Part shown: piece by piece, positions 20,843-32,178 of the stretch
How positions within the stretch are numbered: the stretch's first letter is position 1
Layout of the letters: the number at the start of each line of letters is the position of its first letter
Source of the DNA: Zygnema cylindricum
Lineage: Eukaryota > Streptophyta > Zygnematophyceae > Zygnematales > Zygnemataceae
Length of the DNA stretch: 53,192 nucleotides
Direction: 5' to 3'
NCBI GenBank assembly: GCA_037447655.1
Contig: JBBHKE010000026.1
Location: 121,828-175,019 of the forward strand
Translations under genes and position numbers: made by a program
Notes under the pieces: model-generated
What the model was told of the DNA's origin: nothing
The model's input: only the letters and a program-made list of their open reading frames with translations
The model's database searches: none

Positions 20843-21809
20843 TGTAACAGCAATAGCGGATCGAACTTGTTTATAAAGGGATATTTAGGTGTTATGATTA
20901 TAGAGTACTAAATTTGGTAGACGTCCGCAAAAGAATCACGCTATTTGGAGTTATATTTTAAAAGTTATAGCGATGGGTGCATTTAGGTGACAGCGTGGGG
21001 TCTAAATAACAAGTGGGTATCATTGAAACGGGTTAAGGGTCAAATTAGTACCGAAATTACGTGTGTACGTTTCATAAAGTTCTAATGAAACGTTTAGTAT
21101 GCACGGTGGTTCGTTTCGTACAAATTTTAGTACGAAACGTCACTTTTACTTAAAGGAATTTCGTAGGAAGTTTCGCGTGCGAAATTTGTTACGCACGATC
21201 GTGCGAAGTCGCGTTTCGTTTGGCGCGCACTTTTGCACGTAAATGTTACGTAGTGAAACGTAACGTTTGATTGGTTAGTAAAGTGCTAAGTAGTTAGTAA
21301 GAGATTTCGCACGTTTTTGCATTGGTCAGTCTGAGTCTTTGCTGATCAATGATTGGCCCAGGTAAAAGCCTGTTAAAACGGAGCGTTGACTCTGGCCTGG
21401 CGAGTCCAGGGCGATGATGGATAAATAGTGAAGTGTAAGAGGAGAGTAGACATCTTTTCCTTTGGAAAAGTTTGTGGAAATTCCAGCTGATCTTGGTCCT
21501 GAGCGATTAATACCAAATTGGAGAAAATGCATTTTGCATTGAAATCTCTTACTAACTAAATAGTGTTTTAGTAGTTAAGAGATAGAATTATTAAGAGTGG
21601 AGAGTAGAGGAAACACTTTAAATTGAAGGGTTGAGCCACGAGGGCAAGAGACCAAGCTAATGTTATGTGGACAGAAGCTTCTATTCAATTAAAGTTTATC
21701 CTTATGTGAGTGTTTTCCAATGTGGATGTGTAATTTCCAATGTGTGGAATGTGTGGTTGGAATTGTTTGTAGTAATGGGATTTTCTGAGAGGTAGGAGAT
21801 CCTGTTACA
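20843..21809 (+). repeat. 3' LTR (967 bp)
   Basis: Same length as the 5' LTR and nearly identical to it. It is followed by GTACG, the right target duplication. Confidence 0.95.
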
Positions 21810-21845
21810 GTACGGAAGATTAGGAAAAACCTGGAAAAGTCGATA

Positions 21846-22629
21846 TTAGGGTATGTCCCCATGTACTTGTAACTTAGCTAACTTACTTTGTATTTTAGCG
21901 CGGATCCGCCGGACCCGGTTTTCAAGTGTCCCTATGTCTGTAAGGACGAAATCGTAACTTACGTTTGTGACGATGGTATACGTCGACAATATCTGTGACG
22001 GCTGTCAACGTCTACAATCTGTGGTCGCACGTTATTTTTTGGAACTGCTTGTGACGTCGCATGTCTTACCGTGACATTGTAGACGTAACGCCTTTCAGCC
22101 TGTGCCGTTTCACGGTTGAAGACGAGGCGCTTTGCCTTTGCGTCTCCTATCCGGTCGACGTGAAATGGCATTGAAATTTGAAGACCCCTGCAAAAAAAAA
22201 ATACGTACTGGACGAAAACGGACAAAACCAAACAAACTGTGTTCTTTTCTTCGTCGTATTCGAACGCAAACGGACAAAACATAGCGAATTCTGTACTTTT
22301 TTTGTCCTTAAAAATCGTATGAAAATTTTCCAAAATTACGGCAAGTGCGAAAATATGTTCCTATTTGTTTATTGAAAATACATAGTTTTAAAACACATCG
22401 CGCATGTGTTTTAAACGTTAGGTTGAAGATGACGTTTTTTGTCGTGGAAGTGGGTCGAAAAACACAAGACGACAAATTTTCGTACATCCTAAATTCGAGG
22501 ATGACGCAAATTGTACTCTACAAATTTGCGGTTCCTTCGTACTGTTGCAACTTAGGCAGTACGGCGCTAAGTTTTACAAGAAAACGACGGAAAAAAACCC
22601 TTACTTATGCACATGGGGACATACCCTAA
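21846..22629. mobile_element. 784-bp terminal-inverted-repeat element
   Basis: The left end TTAGGGTATGTCCCCATGT (21846-21864) and the right end ACATGGGGACATACCCTAA (22611-22629) are perfect 19-bp inverted repeats. Short open frames inside (22178-22375, 22345-22629, 21959-22333 minus) show no transposase motif. It is probably a non-autonomous DNA transposon. No target duplication is obvious. Confidence 0.8.
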
Positions 22630-22630
22630 G

Positions 22631-23642
22631 GTGTATAATATGTTAATACCTCATGTCTCTGTTGTTCAAATCGTGCGATTTTTCCTTTTTTCCGATTGCT
22701 ACGTATAATTTGTGACTGTTGAAAAAATCGCAAAAAATCGCGATGTACTTTCTGTCTGGTTAACTGAACGGACAATTTACGGGAACCGTATGGTATTCTT
22801 AGTAAATGTACGGTTTTGTACGAAAAAAGTACGGACTTTGACGATAAATTACGTTGCACTTTGTAGTACTTTCTGTCCGGTAAACTGAGCAGAAATTTTA
22901 CGGGAGACGTACGAAATTGTACCGAAAATATACAGACTATGACGAAAAGAGACGGGAACTGTACCGAGAGATGTACAAACTGCGGTAAATGTAAAATTCA
23001 TTTTTGTTTACATGTACGAAATAGTACGGACGAAAATTCACTAACGATTTTTACGATTTTTTCAAAACGTTCAATGCGTTCGTTACAATTCGTCGGGATT
23101 AAATCTTTCGCACTAAACGGTGTGAACAATTATGCCTCATGTTCTTGTGAACCATAGTTGTTCACACCGTTTAGTGCGAGCGATTCAACCGCGACTAATT
23201 ATACGTAACGAACGCATTGAACGTTTTGAAAAAATCGTAAAAATCGTTAATGAATTTTCGTCCGTACTACTCCGTACATGTAAACAAAAAATAATTTTAC
23301 ATATACCGCAGTTTGTAAGTTTTCCGTGCAATTTCTGTCTTTTTTCGCAATAGTCCGTACATTTTCGGTACAATTTCGTACATTTCCCGTAAAAATTTTG
23401 TACAGTTTACCGGACATAAAGTACTACGAAGTGCAACGTATCTTTTCGTCAAAGTTAGTACATTTTTCGTACAAAACTGTACAGTTTCCGTAAATTTCCC
23501 GTTCAGTTTATTGAACAGAAAGTACATCGCGATTTTTTGCAACTTTTTCATCAGTCACGAATTATACGTAGCAATCGGAAAAAAGGAAAAAATTGCACGA
23601 TTTGAACAAAAGCGTTGTGAACTCCGATCAAATATAATATAC
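22631..23642. repeat. 1-kb foldback (two ~500-bp imperfect inverted arms)
   Basis: The left arm (about 22631-23131) and right arm (about 23157-23642) are inverted, diverged copies. Matching pairs include TTCAAATCGTGCGATTTTTCC with its complement near 23585-23612, TTCAATGCGTTCGTTAC (23069-) with its complement near 23207-, and CGCACTAAACGGTGTGAACA (23109-) with TGTTCACACCGTTTAGTGCG (23159-23178). The loop is about 28 nt. No protein is credible. A transcript would form a long hairpin. Confidence 0.85.
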
Positions 23643-23771
23643 GGATTTGGCGAGCTATAATCTTTTAATATTGTTGTAGTGCAAAAGATCGAAATCTAGA
23701 GATGTGTTTTGCCGATAATAAATGCGTCAATTTAGTCGGTTGTCACATAGGCTCACATAGGCTCAACGCAC

Positions 23772-24076
23772 CATAATTCAAAAGTAGGTGAAAGTAGGCC
23801 CATACAATATACCTATTGTATGCAAAACACACAATATGACCTTAAGACCTATATTGCATTCGGACCTATTCGGACCAATTAAAACATTCGGACCAAAAAT
23901 TGGACCAATTAAAACATTCAGACCAAAAAATTTGATCTACACCTCCAGATTCAGACGATCGGACGGTCTCTGATCAATGTAGCGATCAAAGAAGATCACA
24001 TGAAAAGCCCATAACACAACTTACGATAAAGGCGCCGACCAAGGCCTACCATAAAAACGCATACTTTTGAACTATG
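23772..24076. mobile_element. MITE family B, copy 2
   Basis: Ends CATAATTCAAAAGTAGG and ATACTTTTGAACTATG. It is 305 bp and aligns along its length with the 306-bp copy at 13347-13652, including GACCAATTAAAACATTC and AAAGCCCATAACACAACTTA blocks. Non-coding. Confidence 0.85.
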
Positions 24077-25785
24077 CACCGCACTATGCTACTATTCCTC
24101 ATTTTTTTTTCGGAACATGTTTTAGTAACAGTCATTTAATATAGTAAAACACGACTTTATTAAGGATGAAGGCAAACCATCACAATACATAGGAACAAAA
24201 AAATGAAAGGAAAAGACAAGACTGTAATACCAAACGAAACTGAAAAATCAATGGAAAGGCAACAAAAAGCGAATCGTTCAACTCTTACGAATGTTTCCTA
24301 CTAAAAAAATCGATACCTAGAAATAAAAAATAAAAATTGTAAGTTCGTTTTTTGTCAACAAGAGTAGATGTTACTGCGGATCTCTCTTCAAAACCAATAA
24401 AAGTTAGAGATATTGCCATATAAGGAGCCCTGGAAACGTTGTCAAGTATTTGCTAAATATTCAAAAGATTCTAGGGATGTATTTTTTTTTTAAGATTGCG
24501 GATTGTAGGCTTGCAGTCGCTTTCTGTATCTTATATTGGTTGAGATTTTGCAATATGACTGGAATGTCAAAAGTTTTGGAGAACCTCTGCTGCAATTTTC
24601 GACACTAAGACCTAAAAGTTGACTTCTTATTGACGAAAGTTTTGCAAAACGGCAACAATTGTGCAATTCCGAAAGATTTCAATGCATGACATGTCATGCA
24701 AGATTATTAGGTTTTCTCAAAATTCAAGTTGTCAAAGCCATGTATGTATACTATTGTGATTTGCCAAACATTTTTTTCCAACTTTGTAATAAGTCGATAA
24801 ATGTTTTCATCATCAACATGGAAAACACCATATTTTAACGAAGCCTCTGCACCAGTTCACCAAAAATCGTCAACTACAATTAACAGCCTATATACAGTAT
24901 ATAGTGTTGGCAACCAGATTTTTGGACCACTACAAAAAAGACCTAGTTTTTACGTTATTTTCTGTTTCAGTTTTTTAGTGAAACTCTATTACAGTTAAGA
25001 GATTATTAGCGTGGGGTTACATTTAGTGTTATTGATTCTAATTCAGGTTCAAACTAAGTGGCTATTGGAACCACTTAAAGAATTAACTTCAAGGAAAAAC
25101 AAATTAGTGTTATCAATGCTACTTTGTGGCGAAGGCAAAAAAAAACCAGCCCTGAATTTGTATTATTAACGATTTGTGTTACTAACGCTAATAGCGATTC
25201 AGAGTGTGCCTGAACAAACTTTCCATATTTAAAACGATTTATCTCAGTGAGCTTTCTTTGCAGAGTGCCATGGTTTTCCCAAGACTTGATGCAGGATAGC
25301 AACATATTCCAATCAACAAAGAAATTTGCTCATACGCTTGAGAATGATGTGACAAGGTCACGATCCACATTGCGCAAATAACAATGTTAAATACCGATGT
25401 TAAATAGCATTCATTCCTGTGTAAATAACAAAAAAAACATCATTTTTTTTTGCGTAAATAACAATGTTAAATAACATCAATCTCTTTACTTGCTAAGGCG
25501 CTTCCCTGGAATACGACATAAATAATTCAACCAAATCAGTTATACTCTCTAATTTTTTAAAAACGCTTCAATTTGGACTCCTCTATGTTATATGCTATTG
25601 ACTTCAGTGCAAAACTATCTCGGTGTTCCGCAATGTTTTTTAAAAAGGCTGATGGGTAAATGACTCTCTTATCTTGATGTCTAACAATGCGGCAAATATC
25701 AAATGAATTCAACTAATGAGAAAATAAAATAAAGAATTTGAATTTTTGTATGAGTGGATGCTGCCACTGGGCAAGCGTATCAACA
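24077..25785. other. intergenic region downstream of the translocator gene
   Basis: No gene is supported. A family A MITE right end (ACGCTAATAGCGATTCAGAGTGT) lies at about 25186-25208, with a likely left part near 24995, suggesting one more degraded copy. The rest is AT-rich and unassigned. Confidence 0.5.
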
Positions 25786-28700
25786 TTAATTTTGTGTCTT
25801 CTTTTCAGGAAGGATTGGTCCGTGTCGAGCCTCCTTGGCCTTGATGTAGTTGTACATCACTACTCCTCCCAAAGCTGTTCAAACATTCCAACAGTAAAAA
25901 ATATCAACATAGAAATCGACATAACTGCCATCTTTAACGAAAAAAAAGCACGCCAACAGAGAATAACAAGCTCACTCGATTGCCATACAACCATAGGAAA
26001 AAAAACTATTTACATACTATTGTACTGAATATACTACAAAATACTATCGTACTGTACATACTGGTTGCGACCTATTGACTTAGTTTGTACAGTACGTACT
26101 TCGAACTGATGGAGGTACTAAAAAACCTGCACCCTTGTGGCACTACCATATGTCACAAAGTTTACAAAATTTAGGGGCTTTCTATATACCATAGTGCTAT
26201 ATGCTATTTGTACCGAAAACAATTAGCGGCATATCTTGTCTCAAAAACAAACTACATAATTCAAGCAGGAGTATAAAATTTTGGAAAATGATTTAGGCCG
26301 TATTTACAACTTACTTGACATTATTACTACCAAATAATGTTTTATTGCGTGACTCGTTTTGAGTCACTTGAGATTACATGATTTTGAGTCAAAAAAACAC
26401 TCACATGAGTGATTAATTCTAATAGCGATGGGCATGTACCAAAATTCGTAGTACAAAATTCAGAATATTCGAACGAATTTGGTATAATTTGAAGGATAAA
26501 CAATTTTTTTTTTGAACTGGGAGTTGCGGGTACAGTTGTAAACACTACAGCAATGGTCATTTTGGAAGACGCGTTAGGAAGGGAGACAAAAAAAAAAAAA
26601 AACGGACTGATAAGCCATGATCAGAAACAGTTAGTAAACTCTATCGTGCCAAAATTGGTATTTCAACTAGAATATAAAATGTATTTCTTACTTATATACA
26701 GTACGGAGTAAAATACGTACAGTACCTACACTATCCACAATGCATGCCGCCCGCGGTAATTACTGACAAGTTCCCCAATCCACATCCCCCTCCAAAAAGA
26801 AAATAAAAAAGAAACACGGTAAATGAAGAAATTTACCTAGGCTGTAGCCTCCCACTGTAATCGCACTGAGAGATGCGTCCGGGAAAATTAATGTTGACAA
26901 ACCAATTAAAAGCCAGTCCTTGACGATACTTGCAACTCGTACCGTCACCGCACTTGTCCGACCAATGACCACAAATGTCGACAAGTTGAGGGCCAGGGCA
27001 CAAAGGGCATTTGAGAAGAAGACAAGAAAGTTAAAGGGCACGGGTTTCACCAACATTGCTGCTCTTTCAATGAAAAACCAGGGGATGCTTAGGAAGATAA
27101 GACTGCAGAAAATAAACATTAAGTGTTAGGATAAGAAAAGACCACAGAAAATAAAAATTGTCAAGATAACGGGAGATCCTGGTCAACTAGGAAAAACCCG
27201 ACAACCGCAAACTGTTTTGCTGGAGAACGAAACATAAGTGAGGCAAAACTGAATATATAGACAGAAAAAGAAAGATAAAGGAAAAAGCAAGTCATAAATA
27301 AAAGCATTTAATTTGAAATTGAATGAGGGAAAAAACGAAGGCCAAAGTTTCAGGAAAACTCTTTAGGGCGGAGAGAGAGAGTGTCGACATAAAGCCCTAC
27401 AAGAAAATTGCAAAGATACATATGGAGTATAACTGTCTAATACTTTCAAATACCCAAAAAAGTACACAAGAAAAATAGCTTACATAATGAGGACGGGATA
27501 GAAAAAAACCTGCAGGGAGCAATATAGTAGAGACTGGTAATAGGGTTGAGAGACAGCCCCTTTTTCTGTAACAAGACTTGAGTAAGTACTAAACGGAGAG
27601 CTTCACAGCAAATTCCAGTGATTTGAAAGGCTGTTCCCAGCAAGTTCAGATGAACCTCGCCATACGATGCCAAACCCACTCCTCCACTTATCCAGACCAT
27701 GTTGGTGAAAATATCCAAACGAGGTTTGTCCGTTAAACACAGAACTCCCATTATGAATGTGGCCACCGGCACTGCAAAAGTATAGACGAATGCAATAGTA
27801 GACAGGCCTTTGTAAATCCAGAATGAATCGCAACACTAATACTCTAACTGAACATGAAAAATGATCATGTATGTTATTTTACTAGGCACAATGCAGGCTT
27901 TAATGTTAACAATCGACTATGAAAAGGCAGCATTTGATTATGTGACCATACTTACTAGTTCATTTTAGAGCAATATAGTCTCAACGCATATTTTTAATGT
28001 TAACAGAGGACTGCGACAAGTCAGGTAATGGGCCAACACTTACTAAGGGATTTCAGCATTTGGATGAAGGCGACGGAAAGGTACAAGTAAGCAGCGTTTC
28101 CAAACCTGAAAAACAAGCAAGATGGAGAAAGTGATAGCAACGAAATCCTTACAACAACCTACAACCAGCTTTTGCTTAGAAAAAAACCCCAAACCCAGCA
28201 ATTTCTTTGAAAGGATGGGAACCTGCCTCCACAACCATCTCCATCCCCCCCTTCATTCCCATAGCATTGTAGCACCACTGAACCTATGTTTTAAAGACCC
28301 TGGTTTTTAAAATTTCAGTGTGAAAGTTATTTTAACTTTTTTTTTTCAAACATACCACTGACCAGAGGCTGGCCGCAAAAAAGGCACTGATAGGAACCAC
28401 ACACGTGAAATATCTGCAACCATATGCAAACTCTCCCAACACCGTCAAGAAAAAAACAAACATAAATGAAGCTATACAGACTTGTCATTTCGTCGCACAA
28501 GAAGTTGAAAGCAGTCACGGCACCAGACAATGCTGTCCCCGAGGTTCATAGTACTTGAAATAGTCAAGAAAAATTAAAAACGAAGGGAGCTATTCATATT
28601 TTCCACACAATTAAGGCATCAATAAATGCAAATCCCATGTTCTATTGTCCTCCAAGGATTTCACATACATCTGTGAAGGATTCCCATGTGTACATGAGCG

Positions 28701-29915
28701 AACATTGCAGTGACGTCATTGATTGTATTCCAGTCAAAAATACAATACAAAAGCACACCGAAAATTTGGCTATCCATCAGGAGAATTTCATCTTGAGTTG
28801 CAGACCAGAGATTGTATCCGTATTATCTTGCAGAAAAGCAAGAAATGAAACTTCTAGCTTTCCTAGCTTTTCATCACAACACAGGATAAAATGTGAATAT
28901 AAGGAGCACTCACACAGAGGTGGTCATTTTCACCGGCTGTACAACCTGCCAAATAGAGTCCAGCCAGTAAAACCAGCAGAAGAACCTTCAGAGCTGTAAC
29001 CATTACACATTTGACCATCTTAAGACTAAAATAAGAACGCTTGAAAATATAATTGTTCGTCTTATGTCAATCACAAGCTGACGACATATGTGAAGCGAAA
29101 AACATGAGCGAAACACATAAGGCAAGACATGCAGGCATAGGAACACTTGAACACGCATTTGAGAAATTTTTCTTGAACAAAGTAGCTTCGGAGCAATTTC
29201 ATATAAAAATGTCCGAGCAAGTGAAAATGATCAACAGCAATGTAGGCTTGGCTACCGGGAAAAAAAAAACATTGCTGAGGCCAAGAGTTAAAGCGAAGAA
29301 GTGGATTTCAACAAACAAGGATTTACAATCCAGAACTCCATGAGCAAGAAATAAGCAAGGCTACAAAAACTGTAATGCAAAAGGATTTTTACCTTGAAAA
29401 CATGTACAAGAAGCGTTGCAACAAAACCAGAAAATGCCATATGAATCATCGTAAGTGTTATGGGGAATGAAAATCCGAAGTAAGCTTTGGCCAATATCCA
29501 CTGCACAAATTCCAGCATCATCAGTAAATTACCGGCCATCTATTTGTCATGCGGAGCAAATTCACATGGTACAGCTATAGAAGAATAGCTAAACGACAAG
29601 ATTGCTCACAATTACACTGACGATAGAAAAAAAATGAGGAAATGATTTGAGGTGAACACTCGACAGTGTTTCTTGAAAATACAAGAGAAATATGTCGCAC
29701 AAACGACAGGGAAAAATAAGAAATACTGCTCAGCCCACGATTTGTTCGGAAAATAAAACAATCAAGTTGAGCTACTTTCATGACAAGCAAATGAGAAGCT
29801 CAAGCTGTAAACAAACCTTGTTATACATAATCACCCCCGTTGAAAGAGAAACATACAATATAAGTGATAAGTAGGTGACAATCACAGATCGAGTTATAAT
29901 AATCGCGGGAGCCAT
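25786..29915 (-). CDS. sugar-phosphate/nucleotide-sugar translocator (TPT/NST family), 8 exons, complete
   Basis: A membrane antiporter of the drug/metabolite transporter superfamily. Exons, minus strand: 29915-29817, 29500-29393, 28945-28914, 28413-28363, 28105-28044, 27771-27510, 27102-26837, 25874-25786; phases close to 969 nt, 322 aa. The start ATG opens a hydrophobic helix ending VIMYNK. Family blocks in order: [87 protein letters not shown] followed by LYYIAPC, SNALCALALNLSTFVVIGRTSA, VASIVKDWLLIG, and a final GGVVMYNYIKAKEARHGP. The best resemblance is to the plant 'probable sugar phosphate/phosphate translocator' KD-type subgroup (the KDWLLI dipeptide), usually Golgi/ER; the substrate cannot be told from sequence. 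There is no clear transit peptide. Exon 3 is only 32 nt. Confidence 0.92.
26402..26440. mobile_element. MITE family A right-end fragment
   Basis: TTCTAATAGCGATGGGCATGT resembles the right terminus of the family A elements. A matching left end was not found, so this is a partial or rearranged copy in the last intron of the translocator gene. Confidence 0.5.
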
Positions 29916-30615
29916 GATCTTGTCTATAATATTTTAGCTTATCTCTACAGCAGGAAAGATGGCTCCAACTCCAACTTTGCAGACAAAATACACAGTCAAA
30001 ATCTTCGAATGTCAATATCTTCAACAACAAATTGCTGCAATTGCAATATGTAAACAAACACTAAACACATTTTCCATCATCGTGTTGTGGAGCACTGGTG
30101 AAATGATCACTGGGAGTTGAAAATGAAATTAACAGCTTCAAAACAATAAATGGCAACCATTCGCAAAATCAACCGTCTCTACAGTATAGTACATCTTTTC
30201 TCCGTACACACTTGTCGGGATTTCAAATGGAGACCCGCCAATAGGAAGGTGAAAATCTTGCCTTTCAATTGTAACCGTCAGATTCTTAATCCGACAGGTG
30301 TGTACGGAGAAGAGATGTTTTAAGTGAAAAAAAACGTTAACACTAATAGCGATACACGGTGTACCTGTCGCAAAATATTGCACTGCACTGTGAACTGTCC
30401 TGAATTGTACTGCATCCCAACTGGAATGTAAACCGTACTGCGTTGTAGGATAACACAGTTCTACACTGTCCTGTACTTATCTTCGAGAAAGTCCCACATG
30501 TGCATGACGTTTCGACAGAGACTAGCTGACTTCCATTCTCGACCAATGAAAACTGGCAGAACTTACACGTGATCTTTACACGTAGACAAACTGCCCATTC
30601 TGTTGAACAGCATTT
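29916..30615. other. divergent spacer, translocator side
   Basis: Upstream region of the minus-strand translocator gene. It contains a hairpin at 30186-30316 (listed separately) and a family A MITE right end (CACTAATAGCGATACACGGTGT) ending near 30363. No coding exon is recognised. Confidence 0.5.
30186..30316. repeat. inverted repeat (hairpin), ~24-bp arms
   Basis: TCTCCGTACACACTTGTCGG near 30191 pairs with CCGACAGGTGTGTACGGAGA near 30292-30311, separated by about 80 bases, with one or two mismatches or a one-base gap. It could be a small element or a structured transcript. Confidence 0.75.
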
Positions 30616-31192
30616 CGCCTTTGAAACGGAGAGCCCTCCGTTTTCGCAAAAAGTTAACGGACCCGCGGTCACGTTTCCTTCTCGAACAACAAAATCGGTT
30701 TCGCTATGGAGGTGAGAAGCGACGAAAAATTTAAGCCAATAAAATCTGAACACGTGTAAGGACGTGCAAAACAAATGTCGGTCCTCGCTCCAAGCTATTT
30801 GACGTTGTCACATCGCACGATCCCGAGAAAGGAAATAAAAAAATGAAATAAAACAAAAGTCATAAAAAAAATAATAATAAAAAAAATACGAAAAGAACAA
30901 TGCATTTCAGATTTTCAGCCTTCACATCACCTCAGGTGACCATGCACAAATTTTAGATGTTAATGTTTGAAAACTTTCCGCGGTTAATTTTTTCCCCATA
31001 CACATTTCTAAAACATTTGAACATTGTCCTAGCCCCGAAAATCCAGCGAAAACCGTGCTTCTTCTTTTCGCTGCTTTTTCGGTCTAGGAACGTACACGCG
31101 GCTGCGTCTAATTTGTTGGAAATTTTTCCAAAGGATAATTAATTTTTGTTACGTACGACAAGCGAAACGGAGGGCTCTCCGTTTCAATGGCG
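30616..31192. mobile_element. inverted-repeat element in the translocator/ACC spacer
   Basis: The left end CGCC-TTTGAAACGGAGAGCCCTCCGTTTTCGC (from 30616) is matched in inverted form by GCGAAACGGAGGGCTCTCCGTTTCAATGGCG (ending about 31192). Each terminus is itself a near-palindrome (AACGGAG..CTCCGTT). About 577 bp with no credible protein; probably a non-autonomous transposon. Confidence 0.7.
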
Positions 31193-32178
31193 AAACACTA
31201 TTTAAGGTTAATACTTAATAGTTAATACATTTGCATGAGATGTTCGGCCCTCTGCAAGTTGCTGAAAGCCTAAAACCGACCAGTAGGCACCGTTTTGTCC
31301 TATGCTGCACAATTTGTCCAAGGAAAGAGGAACTTCAAGAACTAATACTGAGCTAATATTGGACATTACTGAGGCTACCTTTTTAAGACGGACTATTACA
31401 GTATTGTAACCGTTCTTTTAAGTGTCTCGTCGCCTCTCTGCCGCTTATTTTGAAATAAACTCGCACGTCCGCCGGATGCGGAAACTGCGTGATTGGCCGT
31501 ACGGATGCTATGGACCCCAGGATGAGACACGTGGGAAGCTCGATACATGCTGTCAAGTCATTTATTCTGCCACGTATAATAAGCCAAAGCAGTCTCTGCA
31601 AGCACTGTACTCTTCCAATCACAATTTCAACTCTATAAGAGGTTTACGCGTGTTAAATGCCTGTTTAGCTATTTTGTGTGCCATTTTTAAGTAAAATTCG
31701 AAATAAAGACGTATAATATGACCACATTTTCGCACTTTTAGAACCATGTTTCGGTTCCAATCAGGCAATCACCATTCCAATATTCTGTACTCTCTCCCTC
31801 TTTCTCTCGTACCAAAGAACCACTGCAGTGTCATTTGTTTTTCTTTTCGCGCCTCTCTCCTCACTCAATTTTCTCTCTCCTTTCTCTTTCTCTTTTTCTC
31901 TATCTCTCCATCCATGCAGGATGCTCTGCAAAAATCTCTTCTTTCAAGCACTTGCACACCAGCAAGCTAACATTGTATACAATGTTTTTCTTCTCTCTTT
32001 CTTACAGTTTGAAATTTTTATATTGACACACGTTAAGTAGAGCAGCATTCTATCTTTCTTCTCCATTACAAAACACATTACTGCATTCTGTACTCTTTCC
32101 TTTCTATTTTTTCTCTCGCTGTCCTACTTTTCTCTCTCTTCTCTCTCTGTCCTTTGTTCTCTCTGTCTGTTTGAAGCC
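31193..32178. other. 5' flank and probable 5' UTR of the carboxylase gene
   Basis: It contains a long CT-rich stretch (about 31790-31925 and 32045-32170) just before the start codon, typical of a pyrimidine-rich leader or 5'-UTR intron. Small frames here have no recognisable domain. Confidence 0.5.

Larger units (their letters stand above)
14871..21809 (+). mobile_element. Ty3/gypsy LTR retrotransposon, full length, defective coding
   Basis: 6939 bp bounded by two 967-bp LTRs with TG...CA ends (TGTAACAG, CTGTTACA) and a GTACG target duplication. The order is LTR, primer binding site, gag, protease, reverse transcriptase, RNase H, integrase, chromodomain-like tail, polypurine tract, LTR. RT before integrase places it in Ty3/gypsy. 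I saw only two differences between the LTRs by eye (near 15291/21263 and 15556/21528), so insertion was recent. The gag region is broken and a stop interrupts the gag-pol frame, so this copy probably cannot move on its own. Confidence 0.96.
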
